Source: Dehalococcoidia bacterium (lineage in GTDB: Bacteria > Chloroflexota > Dehalococcoidia > Dehalococcoidales > DAOWJH01). Taken from it: a stretch of DNA of 9,119 bases. This document shows positions 1 to 4,921 of the stretch, one piece after another. Each line of letters starts with the position of its first letter. Position 1 is the first letter of the stretch. The notes beneath the pieces are model-generated. The model had not been told where the DNA came from and searched no databases. It saw only the letters and a program-made list of their open reading frames with translations. A program made the position numbers and the translations under genes. The DNA is taken from contig DAOWJH010000023.1 in the NCBI GenBank assembly GCA_030640495.1, positions 1-9,119 on the forward strand, read 5' to 3'.

Positions 1-31
1 AACCAGATTGATGGTTATTAATGGGGTAAAT

Positions 32-47
32 AAGGCCCCGGGGCTTT
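32..47 (+). terminator. GC-rich hairpin upstream of arcC, possible terminator of a preceding gene
   Basis: The sequence AAGGCCCCGGGGCTTT can fold into a six-pair stem (one G-U) around a CCGG loop; the core GCCCCGGGGC is a perfect palindrome. It is followed only by TTTAGC, not a real U tract, so a terminator role is weak. The first 31 bases may hold the 3' end of an upstream gene (one frame stops at 19-21, another at 47-49), but neither tail is recognisable. Confidence 0.3.
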
Positions 48-101
48 AGCAATGCTGGTTTGGACGCACTCGGATTACCAGATAGTGGGAATTAGGCATA
101 A

Positions 102-1052
102 ATGAGAGAAGAAGAAATAATCGTTGTTGCATTAGGTGGTAATGCTATCTTGCAGCCAGGACAGCCAGGAACCGTAGAGGAACAACTGGAAAATGTGGAC
201 ATTGCATGCAGACATCTTACGGAGATAATGTCAACCGGCAAATACAAGATGGTTATCACCCACGGTAATGGTCCCCAAGTAGGGAACCTTCTTCTTGCTA
301 GCGAGGCGGCTGGGCACATAATACCACCAATACCCTTGGATGTATGCGGAGCTGCTACTCAGGGGATGATGGGATACATGATTCAGCAGACGCTGGCCAA
401 TCACCTAAGAGCTGCTGGGCTGAGACACTATATTACCACTGTAGTAACCCAGGTAATAGTTGATAAAAATGATCCTGCCTTTAAGAGACCAACCAAACCC
501 ATTGGTCCTTTCTATGACTTTGCTGAGGGAGAGAGACTACATTGGGAGAGGGGATGGGAAGTTATCGAGGACAGTAAACGTGGCTATCGACGTGTAGTTC
601 CTTCCCCAAAACCTTTGGCAATCCAGGAGACGAGGATTATTAGAAATATGCTAGATAATGGCGAAATCGTGATTGCCGTTGGGGGAGGTGGTATCCCAGT
701 GGTGAGAGAGAAAGATAAAAGTCTGCGGGGAATTGAAGCCGTAATTGACAAAGATCTGGCTGTAGGGAGGTTGGCTGAGGATATTGATGCAGATATACTT
801 ATGGTTTTAACCGATGTTGAGCAGGTTATGCTTAATTACGGTGAAGTGGATGAGGTGGGGATTAATCGGATGACAGTTGATGAGGCCGAGAATTACCTGA
901 AGGAAGGTCACTTTGGTGAGGGAAGCATGAAGCCAAAGGTGGAGGCAGGTATTAGCTTCGTTAAAGCAGGGGGAGAAAAAACGATAATCACCGCACTAAA
1001 CAAAGCGGTAGAGGCACTAGAAGGAAAGGCAGGAACAATCATTATTGCTTAA
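102..1052 (+). CDS. arcC: carbamate kinase
   Basis: Carbamate kinase of the amino-acid-kinase fold. It catalyses the reversible transfer between carbamoyl phosphate plus ADP and carbamate plus ATP in the cytosol, usually making ATP at the end of arginine, agmatine or purine-derived carbamoyl catabolism. At 316 aa it is full length. Family motifs are in order: N-terminal ALGGNAIL (10-17), THGNGPQVGN (53-62), CGAATQGMMGY (82-92), TKPIGPF (131-137), a GGGGIPV glycine loop (194-200), AVIDKDLA (213-220), the nucleotide-binding LTDVEQV (236-242), GSMKPKVEA (274-282), and a C-terminal alternating Gly/Ile strand. The ATG at 102 sits directly before the first beta strand, with only a weak upstream AGTGGGA as ribosome site. 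No arginine deiminase or ornithine carbamoyltransferase gene is next to it, so its carbamoyl phosphate source cannot be read from this window. It is about 500 bases from the next plus-strand gene and probably ends its own transcript. Confidence 0.95.
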   Translation: MREEEIIVVALGGNAILQPGQPGTVEEQLENVDIACRHLTEIMSTGKYKMVITHGNGPQVGNLLLASEAAGHIIPPIPLDVCGAATQGMMGYMIQQTLANHLRAAGLRHYITTVVTQVIVDKNDPAFKRPTKPIGPFYDFAEGERLHWERGWEVIEDSKRGYRRVVPSPKPLAIQETRIIRNMLDNGEIVIAVGGGGIPVVREKDKSLRGIEAVIDKDLAVGRLAEDIDADILMVLTDVEQVMLNYGEVDEVGINRMTVDEAENYLKEGHFGEGSMKPKVEAGISFVKAGGEKTIITALNKAVEALEGKAGTIIIA

Positions 1053-1088
1053 TAGAAAGGCTGATTATTTACAGGGAAAGTGCCTGCC

Positions 1089-1128
1089 AGGGGAAACTGA
1101 GTCTAGGGGGACTTACGTCTTTTCCCCT
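1089..1128. repeat. 8-bp inverted repeat between arcC and the HTH remnant
   Basis: AGGGGAAA at 1089-1096 is exactly complementary to TTTCCCCT at 1121-1128, with a 24-nt loop. It lies where the plus-strand arcC transcript and the minus-strand tRNA-side transcript converge and overlaps the end of the HTH remnant. It could act as a weak bidirectional terminator, but the loop is long and no clear U tract follows. Confidence 0.25.
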
Positions 1129-1325
1129 TTGCTGAAACTAATGCTCGTCTCACAGATTCATGAGAAGCACCATATTCCTCAGCTAGCTGGCGTAGGCTCT
1201 CACTCCTGTGTTGTTCAGTAAGCTGCGACCAAAGAGCAGGTTGTAATTTACAGTTTGGTCTCGGCGGGATGGTTAAGTATTGAGGGGCTAAGACTGGGAA
1301 GATATCAGCAGAAAAGTAGTAGATG
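1103..1325 (-). pseudogene. helix-turn-helix protein remnant downstream of tRNA-Asp
   Basis: On the minus strand, a reading frame runs out of the tRNA-Asp gene and stops at 1103-1105. Its last 50 or so residues look like real protein: a tryptophan-containing helix (PALWSQLTEQHRSES), then SLRQLAEEYGASHESVRRAL, a convincing helix-turn-helix of the resolvase/recombinase or transposase type, and a basic tail (KGKRRKSP). Between the tRNA 3' end and this segment there is no in-frame ATG, GTG or TTG. The only ATG-led version of the frame begins inside the tRNA and is meaningless as a protein start. I therefore read it as the C-terminal scrap of a DNA-binding protein whose front part has been lost. 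Its place just past the 3' end of a tRNA is where integrases and their cargo normally sit. The family is not certain, and a small expressed HTH protein with an unusual start codon cannot be excluded. Confidence 0.5.
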
Positions 1326-1399
1326 CGACCCCGGGGGGATTCGAACCCCCGATCTCCACCGTGACAGGGTGGCATGTTAGTCCACTACACCACGGGGCC
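1326..1399 (-). tRNA. tRNA-Asp (anticodon GTC)
   Basis: The minus strand folds into a full cloverleaf. The acceptor GGCCCCG pairs with CGGGGTC (one G-U). A 4-bp D stem follows. The anticodon stem CCACC/GGTGG encloses loop CTGTCAC with anticodon GTC. The variable loop is AGATC, and the T arm is GGGGG-TTCGAAT-CCCCC. The discriminator base is G, as expected for tRNA-Asp. The 3' CCA is not encoded (the sequence continues CAT), so it must be added by the CCA-adding enzyme. The 5' end is at 1399 and the discriminator at 1326. Confidence 0.97.
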
Positions 1400-1453
1400 A
1401 TTCTGGCTCAGTAAACCTTTAACAGTTAGTAATTAAATCTCTTACTCGGCTAA

Positions 1454-1482
1454 AGTCTATCAGGGGCAATATTCTGTGTCAA
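1454..1482 (-). promoter_or_regulatory. sigma-70-type promoter for tRNA-Asp
   Basis: On the minus strand a perfect -35 TTGACA (1482-1477) is followed after exactly 17 nt by TAGACT (1459-1454), a 4/6 match to the -10 consensus. Transcription would start near 1447, about 48 nt before the mature tRNA 5' end. This gives a short leader for RNase P to remove. Confidence 0.65.
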
Positions 1483-1499
1483 GTTAATCAGTATTTGGA

Positions 1500-1529
1500 T
1501 TGTTTGCACTTCTTATTGTGTGTTATAAT
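1500..1529 (+). promoter_or_regulatory. extended -10 promoter of the rpsF-ssb-rpsR operon
   Basis: A consensus TATAAT at 1524-1529 is preceded by TGT, giving an extended -10 (TGnTATAAT). An 18-nt spacer separates it from a weaker -35 TTGTTT at 1500-1505. The predicted start near 1536 leaves a leader of about 24 nt that contains the rpsF ribosome site. It is divergent from the tRNA-Asp promoter. Confidence 0.75.
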
Positions 1530-1559
1530 GTCTCTAGTATTTTTTGAGGTGGACAAATA

Positions 1560-1892
1560 GTGCCTAAAAGGGTATCTAAGAAAGCATTGAAGATAGAAGA
1601 TAAGCGGTTACTTGACTACGAACTGGTATTAATTATTAGCCCTGAGGTTGACGAAGAGAAATTTAGTGCTACTATGGATAATGTAAGCCAGTTTATTACC
1701 GGCAAGGGCGGTATTATTTCTAATACAGACCAGTGGGGCAAAAGAAGGCTAGCTTATCCTATACGACACTTTATGGAGGGTAATTATGTAGTAACTCAGT
1801 TCAAGTTGAAGCCGGCATTAACTAAGGAACTCGAAGCCAGCCTGCAGATTTCCGAGGAGGTTCTGCGGCATCTGTTGTTAAGAATAGAGTAG
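1560..1892 (+). CDS. rpsF: 30S ribosomal protein bS6
   Basis: Small-subunit ribosomal protein bS6, which binds 16S rRNA in the platform as a heterodimer with bS18. The protein is 110 aa. The ferredoxin-like fold begins at LDYELVLIISPEVDE (18-32). The family motif WGKRRLAYPIRHFMEGNYVV, in the second half of the chain, is intact, and a C-terminal helix ends LRHLLLRIE. About 15 lysine-rich residues precede the usual start of the fold, a modest N-terminal extension. I keep the GTG start at 1560 because a good AGGTGG ribosome site (1547-1552) lies 7 nt upstream and the promoter is just before it. It is the first gene of the standard rpsF-ssb-rpsR operon, so the bS6/bS18 partner pair is co-transcribed. 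Confidence 0.95.
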   Translation: MPKRVSKKALKIEDKRLLDYELVLIISPEVDEEKFSATMDNVSQFITGKGGIISNTDQWGKRRLAYPIRHFMEGNYVVTQFKLKPALTKELEASLQISEEVLRHLLLRIE

Positions 1893-1955
1893 CTAATTGG
1901 CAGTAATGTCAATTCTTTGTAGCTGTTGGAGGAGGGTAAAAGGAGTCTTAGGACC

Positions 1956-2408
1956 ATGGCAAGTTTAAATAAGGTAATGATAATTGGTAACGTTGGCAGT
2001 GACCCTGAAATGCGCTTTACCCCTAATGGCAATCCGGTAACATCATTTCGTGTGGCGACTAACTGGATGTATACCACCGCTGATGGTGAGCGTAAACAAG
2101 AGACGGAATGGTTTACTGTGGTCGCTTGGAATAAACTAGCTGAACAGTGCAACCAGTTTCTGACCAAAGGCCGACTTGTCTATGCCGAGGGTAGACTGCG
2201 CACACACACCTGGGAGAGCCAGGACGGGCAAAAGCACTATCGCACCGAAATAGTGGCTAACCGGGTAACATTTCTCGATAGGCAGGCATTAGCCTCTCTT
2301 CCTGAAGAGAAGGTGGAGGAAACTGGAGTTGGGGAAACTGGAGCTGGGGAAACTGGAGCTGGGGAAACTGGAGCTGGGGAAATTGAACCGGAGGATATCC
2401 CCTTTTAG
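1956..2408 (+). CDS. ssb: single-stranded DNA-binding protein
   Basis: Single-stranded DNA-binding protein, coating ssDNA in replication, repair and recombination and recruiting partners through its C-terminal tip. I choose ATG 1956 (150 aa, starting MASLNKVMIIGN), the classical SSB N-terminus, with AGGAG at 1941-1945 as ribosome site. An in-frame TTG at 1926 would add ten residues encoded by the Shine-Dalgarno-like region itself and is unlikely. The OB fold spans about 1-108, with typical VGSDPEMRFTPNG, WFTVVAWNKLAEQC and KGRLVYAEGRL motifs and conserved tryptophans. The linker (about 112-145) is short and contains a GETGA pentapeptide repeated three times, encoded by a 15-bp DNA repeat. The tip EPEDIPF is the acidic protein-docking motif (DDDIPF in E. 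coli). It lies 63 nt after rpsF and 30 nt before rpsR. Confidence 0.96.
   Translation: MASLNKVMIIGNVGSDPEMRFTPNGNPVTSFRVATNWMYTTADGERKQETEWFTVVAWNKLAEQCNQFLTKGRLVYAEGRLRTHTWESQDGQKHYRTEIVANRVTFLDRQALASLPEEKVEETGVGETGAGETGAGETGAGEIEPEDIPF
2316..2382 (+). repeat. 15-bp tandem repeat inside ssb
   Basis: Three perfect copies of GGGGAAACTGGAGCT occupy 2331-2345, 2346-2360 and 2361-2375. A diverged copy precedes them (2316-2330, two differences) and a partial one follows (2376-2382). The period is a multiple of three, so each copy adds the pentapeptide GETGA to the flexible SSB linker and copy-number change keeps the frame. The perfect identity of the central units points to recent slippage or expansion. 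Confidence 0.95.
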
Positions 2409-2438
2409 TTTTATTAGGAAGTAGGAAATTTATAGTTA

Positions 2439-2744
2439 GTGATTGGAAAACAAAGACCTGACAAACCAAGGAGTTCAAGGTGGAGTGGGGCAAGATACGT
2501 GCCTAAGCGGAAGTTCTGTTCCTTCTGCGCTGATAAGATTGAGGCGATAGACTATAAAGACCCGGCTAAATTACGCCGCTATATCTCGGCTAGTGGAAAG
2601 ATTGTGTCACGCCGTAGAACCGGTACTTGTGCTAAGCATCAGCGTGTCTTGACCGTGGCAATAAAGAGAGCCCGGCACTTAGCCCTGCTACCATATGTGT
2701 CAGCTCATGTCTATAAGATGGGTAGCGTCGGCATAAGCGATTAG
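2439..2744 (+). CDS. rpsR: 30S ribosomal protein bS18
   Basis: Small-subunit ribosomal protein bS18, partner of bS6 in the 30S platform. The conserved core runs from KRKFCSFC (23-30) through YKDPAKLRRYISASGKIVSRR to the diagnostic TGTCAKHQR (61-69) and KRARHLALLPYV. Cysteines 27, 30 and 64 with His67 form a CxxC...CxxH set, so this is the zinc-binding (C+) form. The GTG at 2439 gives 101 aa with AGGA at 2423-2426 upstream (12-nt spacing). An alternative GTG at 2499 gives 81 aa starting MPKRKFCSFC, with AGGTGGAG at 2478-2485. The residues before 2499 are arginine- and lysine-rich, as bS18 N-termini often are, so I keep the longer start, but the choice is not decisive. It is the last gene of the rpsF operon; no convincing terminator follows. 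Confidence 0.93.
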   Translation: MIGKQRPDKPRSSRWSGARYVPKRKFCSFCADKIEAIDYKDPAKLRRYISASGKIVSRRRTGTCAKHQRVLTVAIKRARHLALLPYVSAHVYKMGSVGISD

Positions 2745-2770
2745 TTTGATAAGCTAGCATTGTTTATTAC

Positions 2771-2815
2771 CCTCACCCCTTAACCCCTTCAACCTCCCCG
2801 TAATAAATGACCTCT
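2771..2815 (+). repeat. short copy of an intergenic repeat upstream of rpmH
   Basis: The block CCTCACCCCTTAACCCC (2771-2787) followed by ATAAATGACCTCT (2803-2815) recurs, in the same order and orientation, on the other side of rpmH. There it appears as CCTCACCCCTTTATCCCC (3053-3070) and ATAAATAACCTCT (3151-3163). The blocks are about 15 nt apart here and about 80 nt apart there, so this looks like a shorter, internally deleted copy. Confidence 0.5.
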
Positions 2816-2834
2816 CACATTGACAGTTGAGAGG
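2811..2834. promoter_or_regulatory. inverted repeat flanking the rpmH -35 box, possible operator
   Basis: CCTCTCA (2811-2817) and TGAGAGG (2828-2834) are perfectly complementary 7-mers separated by 10 nt. The loop between them contains the complete -35 hexamer TTGACA (2820-2825). The symmetry and position suit a dimeric DNA-binding protein competing with RNA polymerase. No regulator is identified, and chance symmetry is possible. Confidence 0.35.
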
Positions 2835-2849
2835 CGACAAAAGTATAAT
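2820..2849 (+). promoter_or_regulatory. consensus sigma-70 promoter of rpmH
   Basis: A perfect -35 TTGACA (2820-2825) and a perfect -10 TATAAT (2844-2849) are separated by 18 nt. The start would fall near 2856, giving a leader of about 19 nt before the rpmH ATG. It is the strongest promoter sequence in the window, as expected for a ribosomal protein gene. Confidence 0.85.
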
Positions 2850-2874
2850 TACTTCAACCTGTTGAAGAGTTAGA

Positions 2875-3015
2875 ATGCCAAAGAGAACCTATCAACCGAA
2901 GAGGATTCCGAGGAAGCGTGAGCACGGCTTTCTGGCCAGAATGAGCACTCGGGGTGGGCGAGCTGTGTTACACGCGAGGCGACTCAAAGGTCGTAAGAAA
3001 TTGACTGTGGTATGA
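2875..3015 (+). CDS. rpmH: 50S ribosomal protein bL34
   Basis: Large-subunit ribosomal protein bL34, a small, very basic protein buried in 23S rRNA. The 46-residue product starts MPKRTYQPKRIPRKREHGFL and continues ARMSTRGGRAVLHARRLKGRKK, with every family landmark: the KRTYQP start, the HGFLARM turn, and the TRGGR...ARRLKGRKKL arginine-rich helix. The ATG at 2875 has an AAGAG ribosome site at 2865-2869. It is shorter than most ORF-length cut-offs and easily missed. It is followed by rnpA as in most bacteria, but the 179-nt gap is unusually wide and contains a repeat-like hairpin. The dnaA gene, often on the other side of rpmH, is absent here; rpsR lies there instead. Confidence 0.97.
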   Translation: MPKRTYQPKRIPRKREHGFLARMSTRGGRAVLHARRLKGRKKLTVV

Positions 3016-3045
3016 CCTGGACAGTAGCGCCTTTAGTCAGATTGT

Positions 3046-3163
3046 CTATCAACCTCACCCCTTTATCCCCGAGTCAAGCCGGTGAACTCTCCTTTAAGGG
3101 TGAGGATGAAGGATAGTTCTTGAAAGGCGGAGCCCCTCAGCTTCCTCTTGATAAATAACCTCT
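3046..3163 (+). repeat. long copy of the intergenic repeat with hairpin, between rpmH and rnpA
   Basis: This stretch can form an imperfect hairpin. CCTCACCC (3053-3060) pairs perfectly with GGGTGAGG (3098-3105), and an outer CTATC (3046-3050) pairs with GATAG (3112-3116). It then continues to ATAAATAACCTCT (3151-3163). The left block and the right block both match the region upstream of rpmH. I interpret it as a small palindromic interspersed element of the REP or MITE type. It has no coding capacity, and whether it recurs elsewhere in the genome cannot be seen here. Confidence 0.5.
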
Positions 3164-3176
3164 TTATTAGTAAACT
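3148..3176 (+). promoter_or_regulatory. possible promoter of rnpA
   Basis: TTGATA (3148-3153, 5/6 match) is followed after 17 nt by TAAACT (3171-3176, 4/6 match). A start near 3183 would leave only about 12 nt before the rnpA ATG. The -35 overlaps the right block of the intergenic repeat. rnpA may equally be read through from the strong rpmH promoter. Confidence 0.35.
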
Positions 3177-3186
3177 GATTAAAGAG
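3160..3186 (+). promoter_or_regulatory. hairpin covering the rnpA ribosome-binding site
   Basis: CTCTTTA (3160-3166) is complementary to TAAAGAG (3180-3186), with a 13-nt loop. The right arm contains AAAGAG, the only plausible Shine-Dalgarno of rnpA (8 nt before the ATG). On a read-through transcript from rpmH, this hairpin would hide the site and could lower RnpA output relative to bL34. The stem is AU-rich and only 7 bp. Confidence 0.3.
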
Positions 3187-3194
3187 TAAAAATA

Positions 3195-3557
3195 ATGAGG
3201 CGGGAAGAGTACCTTACCAAGCCGGAACAGTATGCCTTGGTTTATAACCAGGGTAACTCGTGGGCAAGTGGCTTACTGGTGATGAAGGCGCTACCTAACG
3301 GGCTTGGCTTATCCAGATATGGCTTCTCAGTTAGCAAGCGAGTAGGTAAGGCAGTAACCAGAAACAGGGTAAAGCGTCTACTTCGTGAAATCCTGCGACT
3401 AACACCACTTAAGCCGGGATGGGATATTGTATTTATTGCTCGTCCTGTGGCAGCTACTGCCGATTATGCTAACCTTAAGAAATCGGTCGAGGGTTTGCTA
3501 TCGCGAGCTAAATTATTAACGGAGGAATATGAAAGGCTTTGCCTTAAAGTTAATTAA
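3195..3557 (+). CDS. rnpA: ribonuclease P protein component
   Basis: Protein subunit of RNase P, which assists the catalytic RNA in removing 5' leaders from pre-tRNAs. The 120-aa protein shows the family layout: a basic N-terminus, a central strand set with RYGFSVSKRVGKAVTRN (41-57), and the signature RNRVKRLLRE (56-65) helix that contacts the P RNA. WDIVFIARPVA (76-86) and a C-terminal helix follow. Length is normal. The ATG at 3195 is the only sensible start, but its ribosome site (AAAGAG) is poor. The last 29 nt overlap the start of yidD, so the two are translationally linked. The RNA subunit gene is not in this window. Confidence 0.96.
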   Translation: MRREEYLTKPEQYALVYNQGNSWASGLLVMKALPNGLGLSRYGFSVSKRVGKAVTRNRVKRLLREILRLTPLKPGWDIVFIARPVAATADYANLKKSVEGLLSRAKLLTEEYERLCLKVN

Positions 3558-3738
3558 ACTTTATCAGTTAACCCTATCGCAGGTTATGCCACCATCCTGT
3601 CGCTTCACCCCAACTTGCTCTCAATATACCTATGAAGCTATCACCAAACTTGGCTTCTTAAGAGGGGTGTGGCTGGGAGTAAGGCGACTAGCCTGTTGCC
3701 ATCCCTTTCACCCGGGTGGTTATGACCCTGTGCCCTGA
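3529..3738 (+). CDS. yidD: membrane protein insertion efficiency factor YidD
   Basis: Small YidD-family protein (69 aa), a peripheral inner-membrane factor that assists YidC-dependent insertion. An amphipathic N-terminal segment (LKLIKLYQLTLSQ) is followed by the signature SCRFTPTCSQYTYEAI (23-38), the RRLACCHPFHPGGYDPVP ending (52-69), and the conserved cysteines at 24, 30 and 57. Length is at the short end of the family, and it stops at the conserved DPVP. The ATG at 3529 lies inside the end of rnpA (29-nt overlap, different frame). A strong GGAGG at 3521-3525 is only 3 nt before the ATG, a tight spacing that may lower initiation or favour re-initiation by ribosomes finishing rnpA. The yidC gene is not directly next here; a propeller gene intervenes. 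Confidence 0.95.
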   Translation: MKGFALKLIKLYQLTLSQVMPPSCRFTPTCSQYTYEAITKLGFLRGVWLGVRRLACCHPFHPGGYDPVP

Positions 3739-3766
3739 TACCTAGTATTTTAGATGGAGTAAATGA

Positions 3767-4912
3767 GTGCGGTTTAAACAAAGTGGAATTCGGTTAGGCA
3801 AGATATTGCTCCTGCTGGCAATGCTCCTCCTCTGTGGACTGACTGTTTTCGGCTGTATCGGAGGTGCCCTGCCTAAGGGTTGGTCAGGGGGAACAATAGC
3901 TAATGATACCCTATTCTTGGGCTCTATGGACGGTAGGCTTATCGCCATCAATCTATCAGATAATAGCTCCTTGTGGGAAGTTCCCCTGGAGACTCCAAAA
4001 CCAACCGGTGGCGGATTCAGCTTCAGCTGTGCCCCGGCATCCACTTCGGTAGCTATTTATGGCAGTCCGGCGGTGGATGGGGACCTGGTTTATATTGGCG
4101 GCTATAACGGTAAAATTTACGCCCTCAGTTCTAGTTCAGGCACCTTGAGGTGGGTATATCCCCGCCAGGACAATCTTCAACCCATTGTTAGCGGACCTGT
4201 GGTCGCTCTGGGTAAGGTCTATATCGGTTGTTCCGATGGAACACTCTATGCCCTGGATGCTACCACCGGCGACAAGCAATGGGGGTTTCAAACCGGGGAT
4301 AAGATTTGGTCAACCCCGGCTATTGATGGTGACACCATATACATCAGTTCCTTTGATAAAAAACTCTACGCCCTGAATGCCACCAATGGCAATAAAAAGT
4401 GGGAGTTTGAAGCTGAAGGGGCTATTGCTTCTACCCCCCTTATTTACAATAGCACAGTTTACATTGGCTCCTTTGATAGGTATCTCTACGCCATAAATGC
4501 TGATAATGGTAGCCTGAAATGGAAATTCATAGCTGAGAAGTGGTTCTGGGCTAGACCAGTGGCATATAATAACACTATCTATGCTCCCTGTCTTGACGGT
4601 AAAATCTATATCTTAGATGCTGACAGCGGCCATGAGCTGGTAGACGCTATTGACCTGGGAAGCCCCATTTCCTCATCACCGGTTTTAGTTGATAGCTCAG
4701 TTATTATCGCTGCCGAGGAAGGCGAACTTTACTCCATAGATACCAGTAATAATCAGATTAAGCCACTGGCTAGCCTGGGAGGGACGGTAGACGCCCCACT
4801 CTGCGCCAGGCACGGGGTAGTTTATGTTCACACTCAAAAAAGTGAGTCCCTTTATGTGCTGAATGCACAGACCGGGGTGGTGCTGTGGCGCCTCCCATTA
4901 ACTACTAAGTGA
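3767..4912 (+). CDS. eight-bladed PQQ-type beta-propeller, predicted lipoprotein
   Basis: Predicted exported beta-propeller of 381 aa. The N-terminus has a basic start (RFKQSGIRLGK), a long leucine-rich hydrophobic core (13-28), and a lipobox-like VFGC with Cys30, suggesting lipidation on the outer face of the membrane; Phe at -2 is not canonical. The mature part is a run of PQQ-like repeats of about 40 residues of the form VYIGSxDGxLYALxAxxGxxxW, with period-setting tryptophans at 70, 129, 172, 212 and 252. I count eight repeats. The family resembles BamB and PQQ-dependent dehydrogenases, but I see no catalytic quinone-site evidence, so a binding or scaffold role is more likely than an enzyme. 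GTG 3767 is chosen for GGAG 7 nt upstream; the ATG at 3763 is out of frame and stops at once. Its TGA (4910-4912) overlaps the yidC Shine-Dalgarno, so the two are probably co-translated. The specific function is unknown. Confidence 0.8.
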   Translation: MRFKQSGIRLGKILLLLAMLLLCGLTVFGCIGGALPKGWSGGTIANDTLFLGSMDGRLIAINLSDNSSLWEVPLETPKPTGGGFSFSCAPASTSVAIYGSPAVDGDLVYIGGYNGKIYALSSSSGTLRWVYPRQDNLQPIVSGPVVALGKVYIGCSDGTLYALDATTGDKQWGFQTGDKIWSTPAIDGDTIYISSFDKKLYALNATNGNKKWEFEAEGAIASTPLIYNSTVYIGSFDRYLYAINADNGSLKWKFIAEKWFWARPVAYNNTIYAPCLDGKIYILDADSGHELVDAIDLGSPISSSPVLVDSSVIIAAEEGELYSIDTSNNQIKPLASLGGTVDAPLCARHGVVYVHTQKSESLYVLNAQTGVVLWRLPLTTK

Positions 4913-4921
4913 GGTGTTTTA

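Noticed and set aside
1103..1375. 90-residue minus-strand protein starting at an ATG inside tRNA-Asp
   Set aside because: Its first third is translated tRNA-Asp sequence, so the ATG is not a real start. Only the HTH tail is kept, as a remnant.
1926..1955. Ten-residue N-terminal extension of SSB from a TTG start
   Set aside because: The added codons are made of the Shine-Dalgarno region itself, and the classical SSB N-terminus begins at ATG 1956.
2257..2493. Minus-strand frame with a repeated Phe-Pro-Gln-Leu-Gln pattern
   Set aside because: It is the antisense reading of the ssb 15-bp tandem repeat. It has no ribosome site and overlaps ssb and rpsR.
2745..3194. Replication origin near rpmH-rnpA
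   Set aside because: This junction is next to dnaA and oriC in many bacteria, but here dnaA is absent and I found no cluster of DnaA boxes (TTATCCACA-like) in the intergenic DNA.
3742..4044. Minus-strand 100-residue frame opposite the propeller gene
   Set aside because: It is a shadow of the propeller coding sequence with no recognisable domain and no ribosome site. Other minus-strand frames inside ssb, yidC, jag and ileS were rejected for the same reason.
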